A stretch of 14,342 bases of DNA, taken from positions 1 to 14,342 of the forward strand of contig JAGZRY010000022.1 in assembly GCA_018381425.1 (NCBI GenBank), in the 5' to 3' direction. Of the stretch, positions 1-8,474 are shown piece by piece. Within the stretch, counting starts at the first letter, position 1, and the number at the start of each line of letters is the position of its first letter. The notes below the pieces were generated by a model. It was not told where the DNA came from, searched no databases, and saw only the letters and a list, made by a program, of their open reading frames with translations. The stretch is from Haemophilus parainfluenzae. Its GTDB lineage: Bacteria > Pseudomonadota > Gammaproteobacteria > Enterobacterales > Pasteurellaceae. Both the position numbers and the translations under genes were made by a program.

Positions 1-781
<781 letters not shown>

Positions 782-799
782 TCATAAAAATCTTGGCAA

Positions 800-805
800 A
801 TCTTA
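800..805 (-). promoter_or_regulatory. Candidate extended -10 element of birA
   Basis: On the minus strand TAAGAT is preceded by TGG, giving an extended -10 (TGnTAAGAT). It would start transcription about 24 bases before the birA ATG at 769. No good -35 is visible at the usual distance, so this is tentative. Confidence 0.3.
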
Positions 806-826
806 CCATAAAAGCGAAAAAATTCA

Positions 827-855
827 TTTTCAACCACATGAAAAATCTGTATAAT
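827..855 (+). promoter_or_regulatory. Candidate sigma-70 promoter of guaB
   Basis: A perfect -10 TATAAT at 850-855 has TTTTCA (4 of 6 matches to TTGACA) at 827-832, with an ideal 17-base spacer. The predicted transcript starts near 862 and gives a leader of about 40 bases before guaB. I saw no convincing PurR-type operator in the region. Confidence 0.65.
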
Positions 856-893
856 CCCGCCGCAATATTTTTTAACACAATTCATAACAGTGA

Positions 894-2366
<1,473 letters not shown>

Positions 2367-2370
2367 CCGT

Positions 2371-2403
2371 AGGGTGGGCATCTTTGCCCACCTTTTGTTG
2401 TTT
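2371..2403 (+). terminator. Rho-independent terminator / GTGGGC palindrome after guaB
   Basis: GGTGGGCA (2373-2380) pairs perfectly with TGCCCACC (2385-2392) around the loop TCTT. The stem can extend by a G-T and an A-T pair, and TTTTGTTGTTT follows. It starts five bases after the guaB stop codon and should end most guaB transcripts before the next gene. The core GTAGGGTGGGCA...TGCCCACC resembles short palindromes dispersed in several Proteobacterial genomes; that comparison is from memory. Confidence 0.8.
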
Positions 2404-2431
2404 ATTATATTTGTGTAATAAATGGATATTT

Positions 2432-3394
2432 ATGCAAAAAAATAGAATTGCGCTACTTATTGATGCTGAAAATGCTAATAGTTCAGCGATTGAACAAATT
2501 TTAAAGGAAGTGGGCAAATCAGGAACAATAACAGTAAAAAGAATTTATGCAGACTGGACAGATGAACGAAATAAAAAATGGAAAGAACAATTAAATTCTT
2601 ATGCCATTAGGCCTATTCAAAAATTTGCTTATACAAAAGGTAAAGGATCAAGTGATACAGCATTAATTATTGATGCCATGGATTTACTTCATTTTAAAAC
2701 AGTGGATGCTTTTTGCATTGTTTCTAGTGATAGTGACTATACTGGGCTTGCTCATCGAATTCGTGAGGATGGGTTAGATATTATCGGTGTTGGTAAAAGT
2801 CACACTCCCGAAGCGTTTAAGAAAGCCTGCACTCAATTTGTTAGAGAAGAAAATTTGGTTAAAATATCAGATATTCAAAATAACAAAAAGAATGTTGATA
2901 AATCTATTGATTACTCGCTTATAAATAGTGCGTTTGAAATGGTAGAAGATGATGATAATGGAACGGCTCTATTATCTAAATTCTCAGAAGCATTAAGAAA
3001 AATTAATTCAGAATTTGATCCAAGATCTTATGGTTATACAAGATTCACAACATTCTGTAAAAATTTAAAAGGATATGAACTTTATTCACACTCCGATGGA
3101 ACTACAATATCCTTGAAACGAAAAGAAAATGAAAAACAATTAATAAAAACAATACCATCAAATAATGGCATATCATCTAATATTGATTATGAAAAAATAA
3201 AAAAAGCCTTTGATATGGTTGCAGATAATGACTCAGCCCTATTATCTAAATTTGCTGAAGCATTAACCAAAATTAAATTCCAATATAAATCTTATGGCTA
3301 CAAACGTTTCTTTGATTTTTGTAATGATTTAGATGGATATGAAATAAATCTTCATGATGATGGACAAACTTTTTCCATAAAACCAAAACAATAG
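2432..3394 (+). CDS. NYN (LabA/DUF88-type PIN-like) nuclease-domain protein with two C-terminal LOTUS/OST-HTH domains
   Basis: A 320-residue soluble protein, predicted to be an RNA-processing or RNA-binding nuclease; target unknown. Residues ~3-140 are a NYN domain: ALLIDAEN with Asp11, KGKGSSD with Asp75, Asp81, and SSDSDY with Asp100 and Asp102 give the acidic metal-binding set of PIN-like nucleases. Residues 159-230 and 251-317 are two similar ~70-residue repeats (ALLSKF..AL.KI...YGY.RF..FC..L.GYE) fitting LOTUS/OST-HTH domains, which bind RNA. The architecture recalls eukaryotic MARF1. I chose ATG 2432, with TGGA five to six bases upstream; an upstream in-frame TTG at 2384 lies inside the terminator hairpin. 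AGA and ATA codons and high AT content contrast with guaB and guaA, suggesting acquisition by transfer. It ends eight bases before guaA, so the two are probably cotranscribed. Confidence 0.85.
   Translation: MQKNRIALLIDAENANSSAIEQILKEVGKSGTITVKRIYADWTDERNKKWKEQLNSYAIRPIQKFAYTKGKGSSDTALIIDAMDLLHFKTVDAFCIVSSDSDYTGLAHRIREDGLDIIGVGKSHTPEAFKKACTQFVREENLVKISDIQNNKKNVDKSIDYSLINSAFEMVEDDDNGTALLSKFSEALRKINSEFDPRSYGYTRFTTFCKNLKGYELYSHSDGTTISLKRKENEKQLIKTIPSNNGISSNIDYEKIKKAFDMVADNDSALLSKFAEALTKIKFQYKSYGYKRFFDFCNDLDGYEINLHDDGQTFSIKPKQ
2906..3382 (+). repeat. Tandem LOTUS/OST-HTH domain duplication within the NYN gene
   Basis: Two copies (2906-3121 and 3182-3382) are recognisable in protein and DNA. Both contain the identical 14-base word CTATTATCTAAATT followed by GAAGCATTAA and AAAATTA at matching offsets. 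They encode ALLSKF(S/A)EAL(R/T)KI and YGY(T/K)RF. Similarity at synonymous sites suggests a fairly recent internal duplication. Confidence 0.75.
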
Positions 3395-3402
3395 AGAGAA
3401 CC

Positions 3403-4962
3403 ATGACAAACATCCACCACCATAAAATCCTAATCCTCGACTTCGGTTCACAATATACTCAACTGATCGCACGTCGTGTGCGTGAAATCGGTGTGTACTG
3501 CGAACTTTGGGCGTGGGATGTGACTGAAGAACAAATCCGTGAATTTAATCCAGACGGTATCATTCTTTCTGGTGGTCCAGAAAGTACCACTGAAGAAAAC
3601 AGCCCGCGTTCACCTGAATACGTATTTAATGCTGGCGTGCCTGTATTGGGTATTTGCTACGGCATGCAAACCATGGCAATGCAACTTGGTGGTTTAACTG
3701 AGACCTCTGAGCATCGTGAATTCGGCTATGCTTCTGTTTTAATGGATAATCCAACCGCACTTTTCGCTCATTTAAATGATGGCGATAGCAAATTAGATGT
3801 ATGGATGAGCCATGGCGATAAAGTAACGCGTTTACCTGAAAACTTCCAAGTTACCGGTACGACTCCAACCTGCCCAATTGCGGCAATGTCTGACGAAAAT
3901 CGTCGTTTCTACGGTGTACAATTCCACCCTGAAGTAACCCATACCCAAAAAGGCTTAGAATTATTGATGAATTTCGTGGTGAACATTTGTGGTTGCGAAA
4001 CCAAATGGACAGCAGAAAATATTATCGAAGATGCCGTTGCTCGCATTAAAGAGCAAGTGGGCGATGATGAAGTGATTTTAGGTTTATCTGGTGGTGTGGA
4101 CTCTTCTGTAGTTGCATTACTTTTACACCGTGCTATCGGCAAAAACTTACACTGCGTATTCGTGGATAACGGTTTACTCCGCTTACACGAAGGCGATCAA
4201 GTCATGGAAATGTTCGGTGACAAATTCGGTTTAAATATTACCCGTGTTGATGCTGAAAGCCGTTTCTTAGGCGAACTTGCTGGCGTATCCGATCCTGAGG
4301 CGAAACGCAAAATTATCGGTAAAGTGTTCGTGGATGTATTCGATGATGAATCGAAAAAACTCACTAACGTGAAATGGTTGGCACAAGGTACGATTTACCC
4401 TGACGTAATCGAATCTGCAGCAAGCAAAACTGGTAAAGCACATGTGATTAAATCACACCACAACGTAGGTGGCTTACCAGACTATATGAAACTTGGTTTA
4501 GTTGAACCTTTACGTGAATTATTTAAAGATGAAGTACGTAAAATCGGTTTAGCATTAGGCTTACCGGCTGAAATGATCAACCGCCACCCATTCCCTGGCC
4601 CAGGTTTAGGCGTACGCGTATTAGGTGAAGTGAAAAAAGAATACTGTGATTTATTACGCCGTGCAGATGCAATCTTTATCGAAGAATTACGCAACAGCGG
4701 TTGGTATGAAAAAACCAGCCAAGCCTTCAGCGTGTTCCTACCAGTAAAATCTGTAGGTGTGATGGGCGATGGTCGTAAATACGATTGGGTTATTTCCCTA
4801 CGTGCAGTAGAAACCATCGACTTTATGACCGCACATTGGGCCCATTTGCCTTATGATTTATTAGGTAAAGTATCTAACCGCATCATCAACGAAGTGAACG
4901 GCATTTCTCGCGTCGTGTACGACATCAGCGGAAAACCACCCGCAACTATCGAGTGGGAATAA
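3403..4962 (+). CDS. guaA: GMP synthase (glutamine-hydrolysing) GuaA
   Basis: GuaA aminates XMP to GMP using glutamine and ATP, the last step of GMP synthesis after GuaB. The length of 519 residues is close to E. coli's 525. The N-terminal class I glutamine amidotransferase domain (~8-200) has GGPES, the nucleophile Cys85 in GICYGMQ, and His175/Glu177 in QFHPE completing the triad. The ATP-pyrophosphatase domain carries the PP-loop SGGVDS at 229-234. The C-terminal dimerisation domain has the conserved [11 protein letters not shown] segment and ends IEWE. GAGAG lies just upstream of the start, in the eight-base gap after the NYN gene. Codon bias matches guaB. A perfect ten-base-pair terminator follows. 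With a terminator after guaB, expression must come by read-through or from a promoter at or within the NYN gene. Confidence 0.98.
   Translation: MTNIHHHKILILDFGSQYTQLIARRVREIGVYCELWAWDVTEEQIREFNPDGIILSGGPESTTEENSPRSPEYVFNAGVPVLGICYGMQTMAMQLGGLTETSEHREFGYASVLMDNPTALFAHLNDGDSKLDVWMSHGDKVTRLPENFQVTGTTPTCPIAAMSDENRRFYGVQFHPEVTHTQKGLELLMNFVVNICGCETKWTAENIIEDAVARIKEQVGDDEVILGLSGGVDSSVVALLLHRAIGKNLHCVFVDNGLLRLHEGDQVMEMFGDKFGLNITRVDAESRFLGELAGVSDPEAKRKIIGKVFVDVFDDESKKLTNVKWLAQGTIYPDVIESAASKTGKAHVIKSHHNVGGLPDYMKLGLVEPLRELFKDEVRKIGLALGLPAEMINRHPFPGPGLGVRVLGEVKKEYCDLLRRADAIFIEELRNSGWYEKTSQAFSVFLPVKSVGVMGDGRKYDWVISLRAVETIDFMTAHWAHLPYDLLGKVSNRIINEVNGISRVVYDISGKPPATIEWE
3754..3762 (-). other. USS inside guaA
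   Basis: Exact ACCGCACTT (AAGTGCGGT on the minus strand). In the guaA frame it reads Thr-Ala-Leu followed by Phe, the same peptide as the USS copies in birA and afuB. Confidence 0.9.
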
Positions 4963-4975
4963 CCTAAATCAATTT

Positions 4976-5006
4976 AAAGGGCAAATTACTTTGCCCTTTT
5001 CTTTTA
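4976..5006 (+). terminator. Rho-independent terminator of guaA
   Basis: AAAGGGCAAA (4976-4985) and TTTGCCCTTT (4990-4999) form a perfect ten-base-pair stem with the loop TTAC, followed by TTCTTTT. It begins 13 bases after the guaA stop codon. Confidence 0.9.
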
Positions 5007-5048
5007 TCTATTGTTTAATATCCACAACTTTTCTTATCAAGATTCACT

Positions 5049-5981
5049 ATGGATATCACTTTTTTACTCGGTACTAAAATTATTGAACTGACACTTATTG
5101 TACTTATTGGCTATGGGTTGGTTAAATCAAAATTATTAAAATCAGAAGATAGCAAGCCGCTTTCCATTATTGGACTTTATGTCATCAGCCCAGCTGTGAT
5201 GATTGAAGCCTTTCAAATTGATTACACACCTGAAATCCTGCAAGGTTTGCAGCTTTCACTGCTTATGGCGGTGTTTCTTCAGGGTATTCTGATTATTATT
5301 GGCAGTCTGTTAAAGCGCCTATTAAACCTTGATCCTATTGAGCATGCCACTTCGATTTATTCCAATTCTGGCAACTTAATTATTCCGATTGTGATGTCGC
5401 TATTCGGTAAAGAATGGGTCATTTACGCCAGCTGTTTTATTATGGTTCAAACCTTTCTATTCTGGACACATTGCCGCTTGATTATTGTAGGAAAGGGAAA
5501 TTTATCGCTGAAGACGATTGCCAAAAATATCAATATTTGGTCAATTCTCATTGGCGCATTTTTATTTGCTTTTCAAATTAAGTTGCCAAACATTATCAAT
5601 GGCACACTCTCTTCTATTGGTTTGTTTATTGGCCCGAATGCCATGCTTGTTGCGGGTATGTTAATTGCCGCAATTCCGTTAAAAAGCATTGTTTCATCTA
5701 AGCGCATTTATTTAGTCACACTATTGCGCTTATTGGTTATTCCGCTTGTGTTGTTGGTATTAATAAAGCTCATTGGCTTTGTTCATTGGATTGAAAAAGG
5801 TGAGATTATCGTCTTGATTAGCTTTTTGGCTACTACTAGCCCTTCAGCTTCGACAGTGACACAAATGGCGGTGATTTATAACAACAATCCACAAAAAGCC
5901 AGCACCATTTACGGAATAACGACGCTGTTTTGTATGTTTACTATGCCACTAGTGATTGCGTTATATCAAATGTGGGGGTAA
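5049..5981 (+). CDS. AEC (auxin efflux carrier) family permease
   Basis: A 310-residue integral membrane protein with about ten hydrophobic segments and no signal peptide. It fits the bacterial AEC / Mem_trans family, whose characterised members move organic acids such as malate or malonate, or amino acids. The family signature SNSGNL (105-110) followed by IIPI occurs in the fourth helix region. The second half has the counterpart TTSPSASTVTQMA near the C-terminus. The two halves each start with a helix bundle, consistent with an inverted-repeat fold. The Shine-Dalgarno match before the ATG is poor. The gene stands alone between the guaA terminator and a convergent small gene, so context does not reveal the substrate. 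Confidence 0.85.
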   Translation: MDITFLLGTKIIELTLIVLIGYGLVKSKLLKSEDSKPLSIIGLYVISPAVMIEAFQIDYTPEILQGLQLSLLMAVFLQGILIIIGSLLKRLLNLDPIEHATSIYSNSGNLIIPIVMSLFGKEWVIYASCFIMVQTFLFWTHCRLIIVGKGNLSLKTIAKNINIWSILIGAFLFAFQIKLPNIINGTLSSIGLFIGPNAMLVAGMLIAAIPLKSIVSSKRIYLVTLLRLLVIPLVLLVLIKLIGFVHWIEKGEIIVLISFLATTSPSASTVTQMAVIYNNNPQKASTIYGITTLFCMFTMPLVIALYQMWG

Positions 5982-5990
5982 ATAGAAGAA

Positions 5991-5999
5991 AAGTGCGGT
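5991..5999 (+). other. USS in the convergent intergenic gap
   Basis: Exact AAGTGCGGT preceded by AGAAA and followed by CAATTATTT. It lies in the 21-base gap between the AEC permease stop and the small membrane-protein gene. It has no inverted partner here. Confidence 0.9.
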
Positions 6000-6002
6000 C
6001 AA

Positions 6003-6248
6003 TTATTTAAGTACTTTTGATGCAGGTTGCTCTTTCTTCAAACGATAAAGTTGATATAAATTTACGAAGACCAAGAATGCATTTAAAAGTGCGACTGGAT
6101 AAGATTTGATGATCAAACTGTACATGACAAAGAGTATCGCCCCAATAGCATTGACAACTCTCAAATGAACAATTGATTTAAATAAAAAAGACACAGCCAC
6201 AAAGAATGTTGCCAAATAACCTAATAATTCAATGAAATTAAATTCCAT
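6003..6248 (-). CDS. Small integral membrane protein, YgjV/CBU_0592-like, function unknown
   Basis: An 81-residue protein with three hydrophobic segments: ~8-24, a middle one around NAIGAILFVMYSLI, and ~50-68. It ends with a short basic tail. The pattern LLGYLATFFVAVSF ... NAIGAILFVMYS ... LLNAFLVFVNLYQLYRL resembles small YgjV-type inner-membrane proteins of unknown role; this is recognition by pattern, not by a search. I chose ATG 6248 because GGAGAG lies four to five bases upstream. An in-frame ATG at 6284 would add a poorly supported twelve-residue extension. It converges with the AEC permease and lies downstream of azlD in the same direction but 121 bases away, so it is probably transcribed separately. 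Confidence 0.7.
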   Translation of the reverse strand: MEFNFIELLGYLATFFVAVSFLFKSIVHLRVVNAIGAILFVMYSLIIKSYPVALLNAFLVFVNLYQLYRLKKEQPASKVLK

Positions 6249-6279
6249 AAATCTCTCCGTCAACAATGATTGAAGCGGC

Positions 6280-6308
6280 ATCATAAAAGATTTTGGAATT
6301 CAGGGGAA
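6280..6308 (-). promoter_or_regulatory. Possible promoter of the small membrane-protein gene
   Basis: On the minus strand TATGAT (6280-6285, five of six) lies 17 bases downstream of the weak -35 TTCCCC (6303-6308). Transcription would start about 25 bases before the ATG at 6248. Confidence 0.25.
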
Positions 6309-6311
6309 GAG

Positions 6312-6358
6312 GCGAAATAAAAGCAACCGATTGCAATATCAAGAAATTTTTATTTCGC
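6312..6358 (-). repeat. Long-stem inverted repeat between azlD and the small membrane-protein gene
   Basis: GCGAAATAAAA (6312-6322) is perfectly complementary to TTTTATTTCGC (6348-6358), eleven base pairs around a 25-base loop. The loop itself contains GCAA/TTGC (6323-6334) as a nested small hairpin. It starts 12 bases after the azlD stop, so it could help end the metR-azlCD transcript or stabilise its 3' end. No clean T-run follows, so it is not a textbook terminator. Confidence 0.5.
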
Positions 6359-6369
6359 TCAACATTCGC

Positions 6370-6699
6370 TTAGATAAAGACTTTTTGCACTAAAAACATA
6401 TAAAAAATTGTGCCTACCGAGATGGAAAGAAACATATTCTTTTTCCAGAAATGCAATCCCAATACCAAAGCTCCCGCAATAAAATCGGGCAAGCCGTGAT
6501 AACTACTCAATACATCCACATTTTTATAGCAATACACGACTAACATTCCAAACATCGCGGCAGGTAATACTTTGCCGAGATAACGGATATATTCCGGAAT
6601 CGGGCGATTTGCAGGAAAGATCCAGAAAGGCAACAAGCGGGTAAATTGCACGCACAAAATACAAATCACAATGGTGATAATCTGTTCCATCAATGTCAT
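6370..6699 (-). CDS. azlD: AzlD-family small subunit of a branched-chain amino acid / methionine exporter
   Basis: A 109-residue protein with about four hydrophobic segments and the AzlD-type TRLLPFWIF motif near the N-terminus, followed by YLGKVLPAAMFGMLVVY. AzlD proteins are the small partner of AzlC in LIV-E exporters, such as C. glutamicum BrnFE (isoleucine, leucine, methionine) and E. coli YgaZH (valine). The start overlaps the azlC stop as ATGA (four bases), a sign of translational coupling. A strong GGAGG lies eight bases upstream, within the end of azlC. It is the last gene of the metR-azlC-azlD operon. Confidence 0.88.
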   Translation of the reverse strand: MTLMEQIITIVICILCVQFTRLLPFWIFPANRPIPEYIRYLGKVLPAAMFGMLVVYCYKNVDVLSSYHGLPDFIAGALVLGLHFWKKNMFLSISVGTIFYMFLVQKVFI

Positions 6700-7421
6700 T
6701 TTAGTGCCTCCAATTTAGATGAAAGTTTAGGACGTCGTACCGTTAATAGAATCCAGATACTGATTAGTGTTGGCACTAAAAAGTGTTCTTTCCCCACAAT
6801 TAACAGAGATGCAAAAGCCACGCCTAAACCTAACAATGAACTTTCATGAGATTTTTCTTTTAGCCAGTTTTCAGCAAAGATTACGAGGAAAAGTGCTGTC
6901 ATCCCAAATTCCACGCCTTTTAAATCGAAAGGTATGATTGAACCAAATAGGTTACCTAATCCGGCTCCAACGACCCAATAAAGATGGAGATAAAAACTGA
7001 CAAAGAACATATACCACCCTTTATCTAAATGAGCGGGGATCTTCGCCATATAGTTTAGGGAAAAACTTTCATCTACTAGCGTACTAATTAAATACCAACG
7101 TTTTTTCCCAATTTGAGCACCATATTTTTCTAACATGGAAATGGCATAAAAAATCTGACGACCACTTACCATCAGTGTCACCAACGCAACACTTAAAGGC
7201 GAAAAAGGCATAACGAGTGCTGCAGCCGCAATAAATTCAACTGAGCCCGCATAAATGAGCGCAGCCATTGCAACGGGGAACCAAACACCGAATCCAAGTG
7301 CTTTCATGTAAATGCCGTATGCTATGCCTAAAAATAAAAAACCGGCAAGCATTGGCATGCTGTAAGGAAATGCCGCTTTTGCCGCGGCTTTGATAGGATT
7401 TTCTGTCACTACTTCTGACAT
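6696..7421 (-). CDS. azlC: AzlC-family large subunit of a branched-chain amino acid / methionine exporter
   Basis: A 241-residue integral membrane protein. The N-terminal pattern AAFPYSMPMLAGFLFLGIAYG and the downstream AALIYAGSVEFIAAA and GRQIFYAISM segments are characteristic of AzlC / YgaZ transporters. It forms the exporter with AzlD. The start lies nine bases after the metR stop codon, with TAGG upstream, so it is cotranscribed with the regulator. That linkage argues for methionine as a substrate (inference). A one-mismatch USS (AAGTGCTGT, 6891-6899) falls in the coding sequence and again reads Thr-Ala-Leu-Phe. Confidence 0.9.
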   Translation of the reverse strand: MSEVVTENPIKAAAKAAFPYSMPMLAGFLFLGIAYGIYMKALGFGVWFPVAMAALIYAGSVEFIAAAALVMPFSPLSVALVTLMVSGRQIFYAISMLEKYGAQIGKKRWYLISTLVDESFSLNYMAKIPAHLDKGWYMFFVSFYLHLYWVVGAGLGNLFGSIIPFDLKGVEFGMTALFLVIFAENWLKEKSHESSLLGLGVAFASLLIVGKEHFLVPTLISIWILLTVRRPKLSSKLEALK

Positions 7422-7430
7422 ATTGACCTA

Positions 7431-8360
7431 CTACAACTCTAAAACAGACAAACCAGGTAAGGTCGAAAAGCTTTGCGTTTTAACTGTTTGATGGAAATCT
7501 TCGATATAAGCTAAATTGGCATCTTCTTTACGAATTGCCGCATAAAGGTTACTGTACAACCCTTCTTCTGTAATTTTGCGTGCCACTACATACCCTTTTT
7601 CTAAATAAGGCAAGGCAGCCCAATAAGGCACGGTAGCAATACCCCGACGACTCGCCACTAACTGAATCAAGGCGATCGTTAGCTCTGTTGTACGACGCGG
7701 CGGATTAATGCCTTTCGGTTTCAACACTTGACGATATAAATCTAACATATCATCAGGTACAGGATAGGTCACCCAAGTTTCCTCAACAAAATCTTCCGCC
7801 TGCCAAACCTCTTTATTCGCTAATGGATGATCTTTAGAACAAATCCCCACCATTTCATAAGAAAATAGCGGTTTAAACAAAACATCATCATTTTGTTCAA
7901 CGTCTGACACTATCGCCCAATCTGCACGATGAGATAATAACAATCCTACAGGATCAGTATGAAAACCTGAGACGATATCCAATTCCACCAAACTCCAATG
8001 TTGACGAAATTCATCCATCGCCGGCATTAACCAGTCGAAACAGGTATGACACTCTACTGCAATTCTTAACTGCCCTGCATCACCGTGTTTTACACGTGCG
8101 AGCTCACGTTCTGCATCAACCACTTTTGGAAGAATTTCATTAGCAAGACGAATCAAACGATCGCCTGCTGCAGTAAAACGCAATGGATTACTTTTACGCT
8201 CAAAAAGAGGTAAACCGAATTGCTCTTCCATTAACTTAATTTGATGAGAAAGTGCCGATTGTGTTAAATAAACACGTTTTGCTGCCATTGAAACGCTGCC
8301 CGTTTCCTTTAAAGCAAGCAAGGTTCTTAGGTGACGAAGTTCAAGAAATGTGGGTTTCAT
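7431..8360 (-). CDS. metR: LysR-type transcriptional regulator MetR
   Basis: A 309-residue LysR-family regulator. Residues ~1-65 are the winged helix-turn-helix (LRTLLALKETGSVSMAAKRV ... SALSHQIKLMEEQFG). The effector domain carries IAVECHTC (around residue 100), very like the IAIECHSC segment of E. coli MetR, and AAIRKED near the end. E. coli MetR (317 residues) activates methionine-synthesis genes such as metE and metH, with homocysteine as coregulator. The ATG at 8360 lacks a clear Shine-Dalgarno sequence, and the predicted leader is only about ten bases. The gene leads an operon with azlC and azlD rather than sitting beside metE, so its local target may be the exporter. Confidence 0.88.
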   Translation of the reverse strand: MKPTFLELRHLRTLLALKETGSVSMAAKRVYLTQSALSHQIKLMEEQFGLPLFERKSNPLRFTAAGDRLIRLANEILPKVVDAERELARVKHGDAGQLRIAVECHTCFDWLMPAMDEFRQHWSLVELDIVSGFHTDPVGLLLSHRADWAIVSDVEQNDDVLFKPLFSYEMVGICSKDHPLANKEVWQAEDFVEETWVTYPVPDDMLDLYRQVLKPKGINPPRRTTELTIALIQLVASRRGIATVPYWAALPYLEKGYVVARKITEEGLYSNLYAAIRKEDANLAYIEDFHQTVKTQSFSTLPGLSVLEL

Positions 8361-8376
8361 TAGAATAATTCATAAA

Positions 8377-8405
8377 GTTATAGCATTAGATGAGCAACAT
8401 GATAA
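8377..8405 (-). promoter_or_regulatory. Candidate promoter of metR-azlCD
   Basis: Minus-strand TATAAC (8377-8382), preceded by TGC as an extended -10, has TTATCA (8400-8405, four of six) 17 bases upstream. The start would fall near 8370, leaving a leader of about ten bases before metR. Confidence 0.5.
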
Positions 8406-8423
8406 CGTAAATTAAATTTGTCG

Positions 8424-8467
8424 AAAAGAAAGTGCGGTCAAAAACGTTGATATTTTTGACCGCACTT
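8424..8467 (-). terminator. Inverted USS pair forming the terminator of the Gcr-family gene
   Basis: AAGTGCGGTCAAAAA (8430-8444) and TTTTTGACCGCACTT (8453-8467) form a perfect 15-base-pair stem with an eight-base loop. Each arm contains an exact USS core. On the minus strand it follows the Gcr-family stop codon by seven bases and is followed by TCTTTT. Paired USS acting as terminators are well known in Haemophilus. Confidence 0.9.
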
Positions 8468-8474
8468 AAGACGA

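Noticed and set aside
2384..2431. TTG start extending the NYN protein by 16 residues
   Set aside because: The TTG lies in the terminator hairpin, has no ribosome-binding site, and adds residues unrelated to the NYN fold. ATG 2432 begins right before the first beta strand.
4827..4835. ACCGCACAT in guaA as a USS
   Set aside because: One mismatch at the end of the core, within a conserved coding segment (MTAHW).
6249..6284. N-terminal extension of the small membrane protein to ATG 6284
   Set aside because: GGAGAG lies just before ATG 6248, and the extra residues overlap the likely -10 region.
8361..8376. MetR box (TGAAnnnnnTTCA) overlapping the metR start
   Set aside because: TGAATTATTC is palindromic only as GAATTATTC, and its half-site spacing does not fit the MetR consensus.
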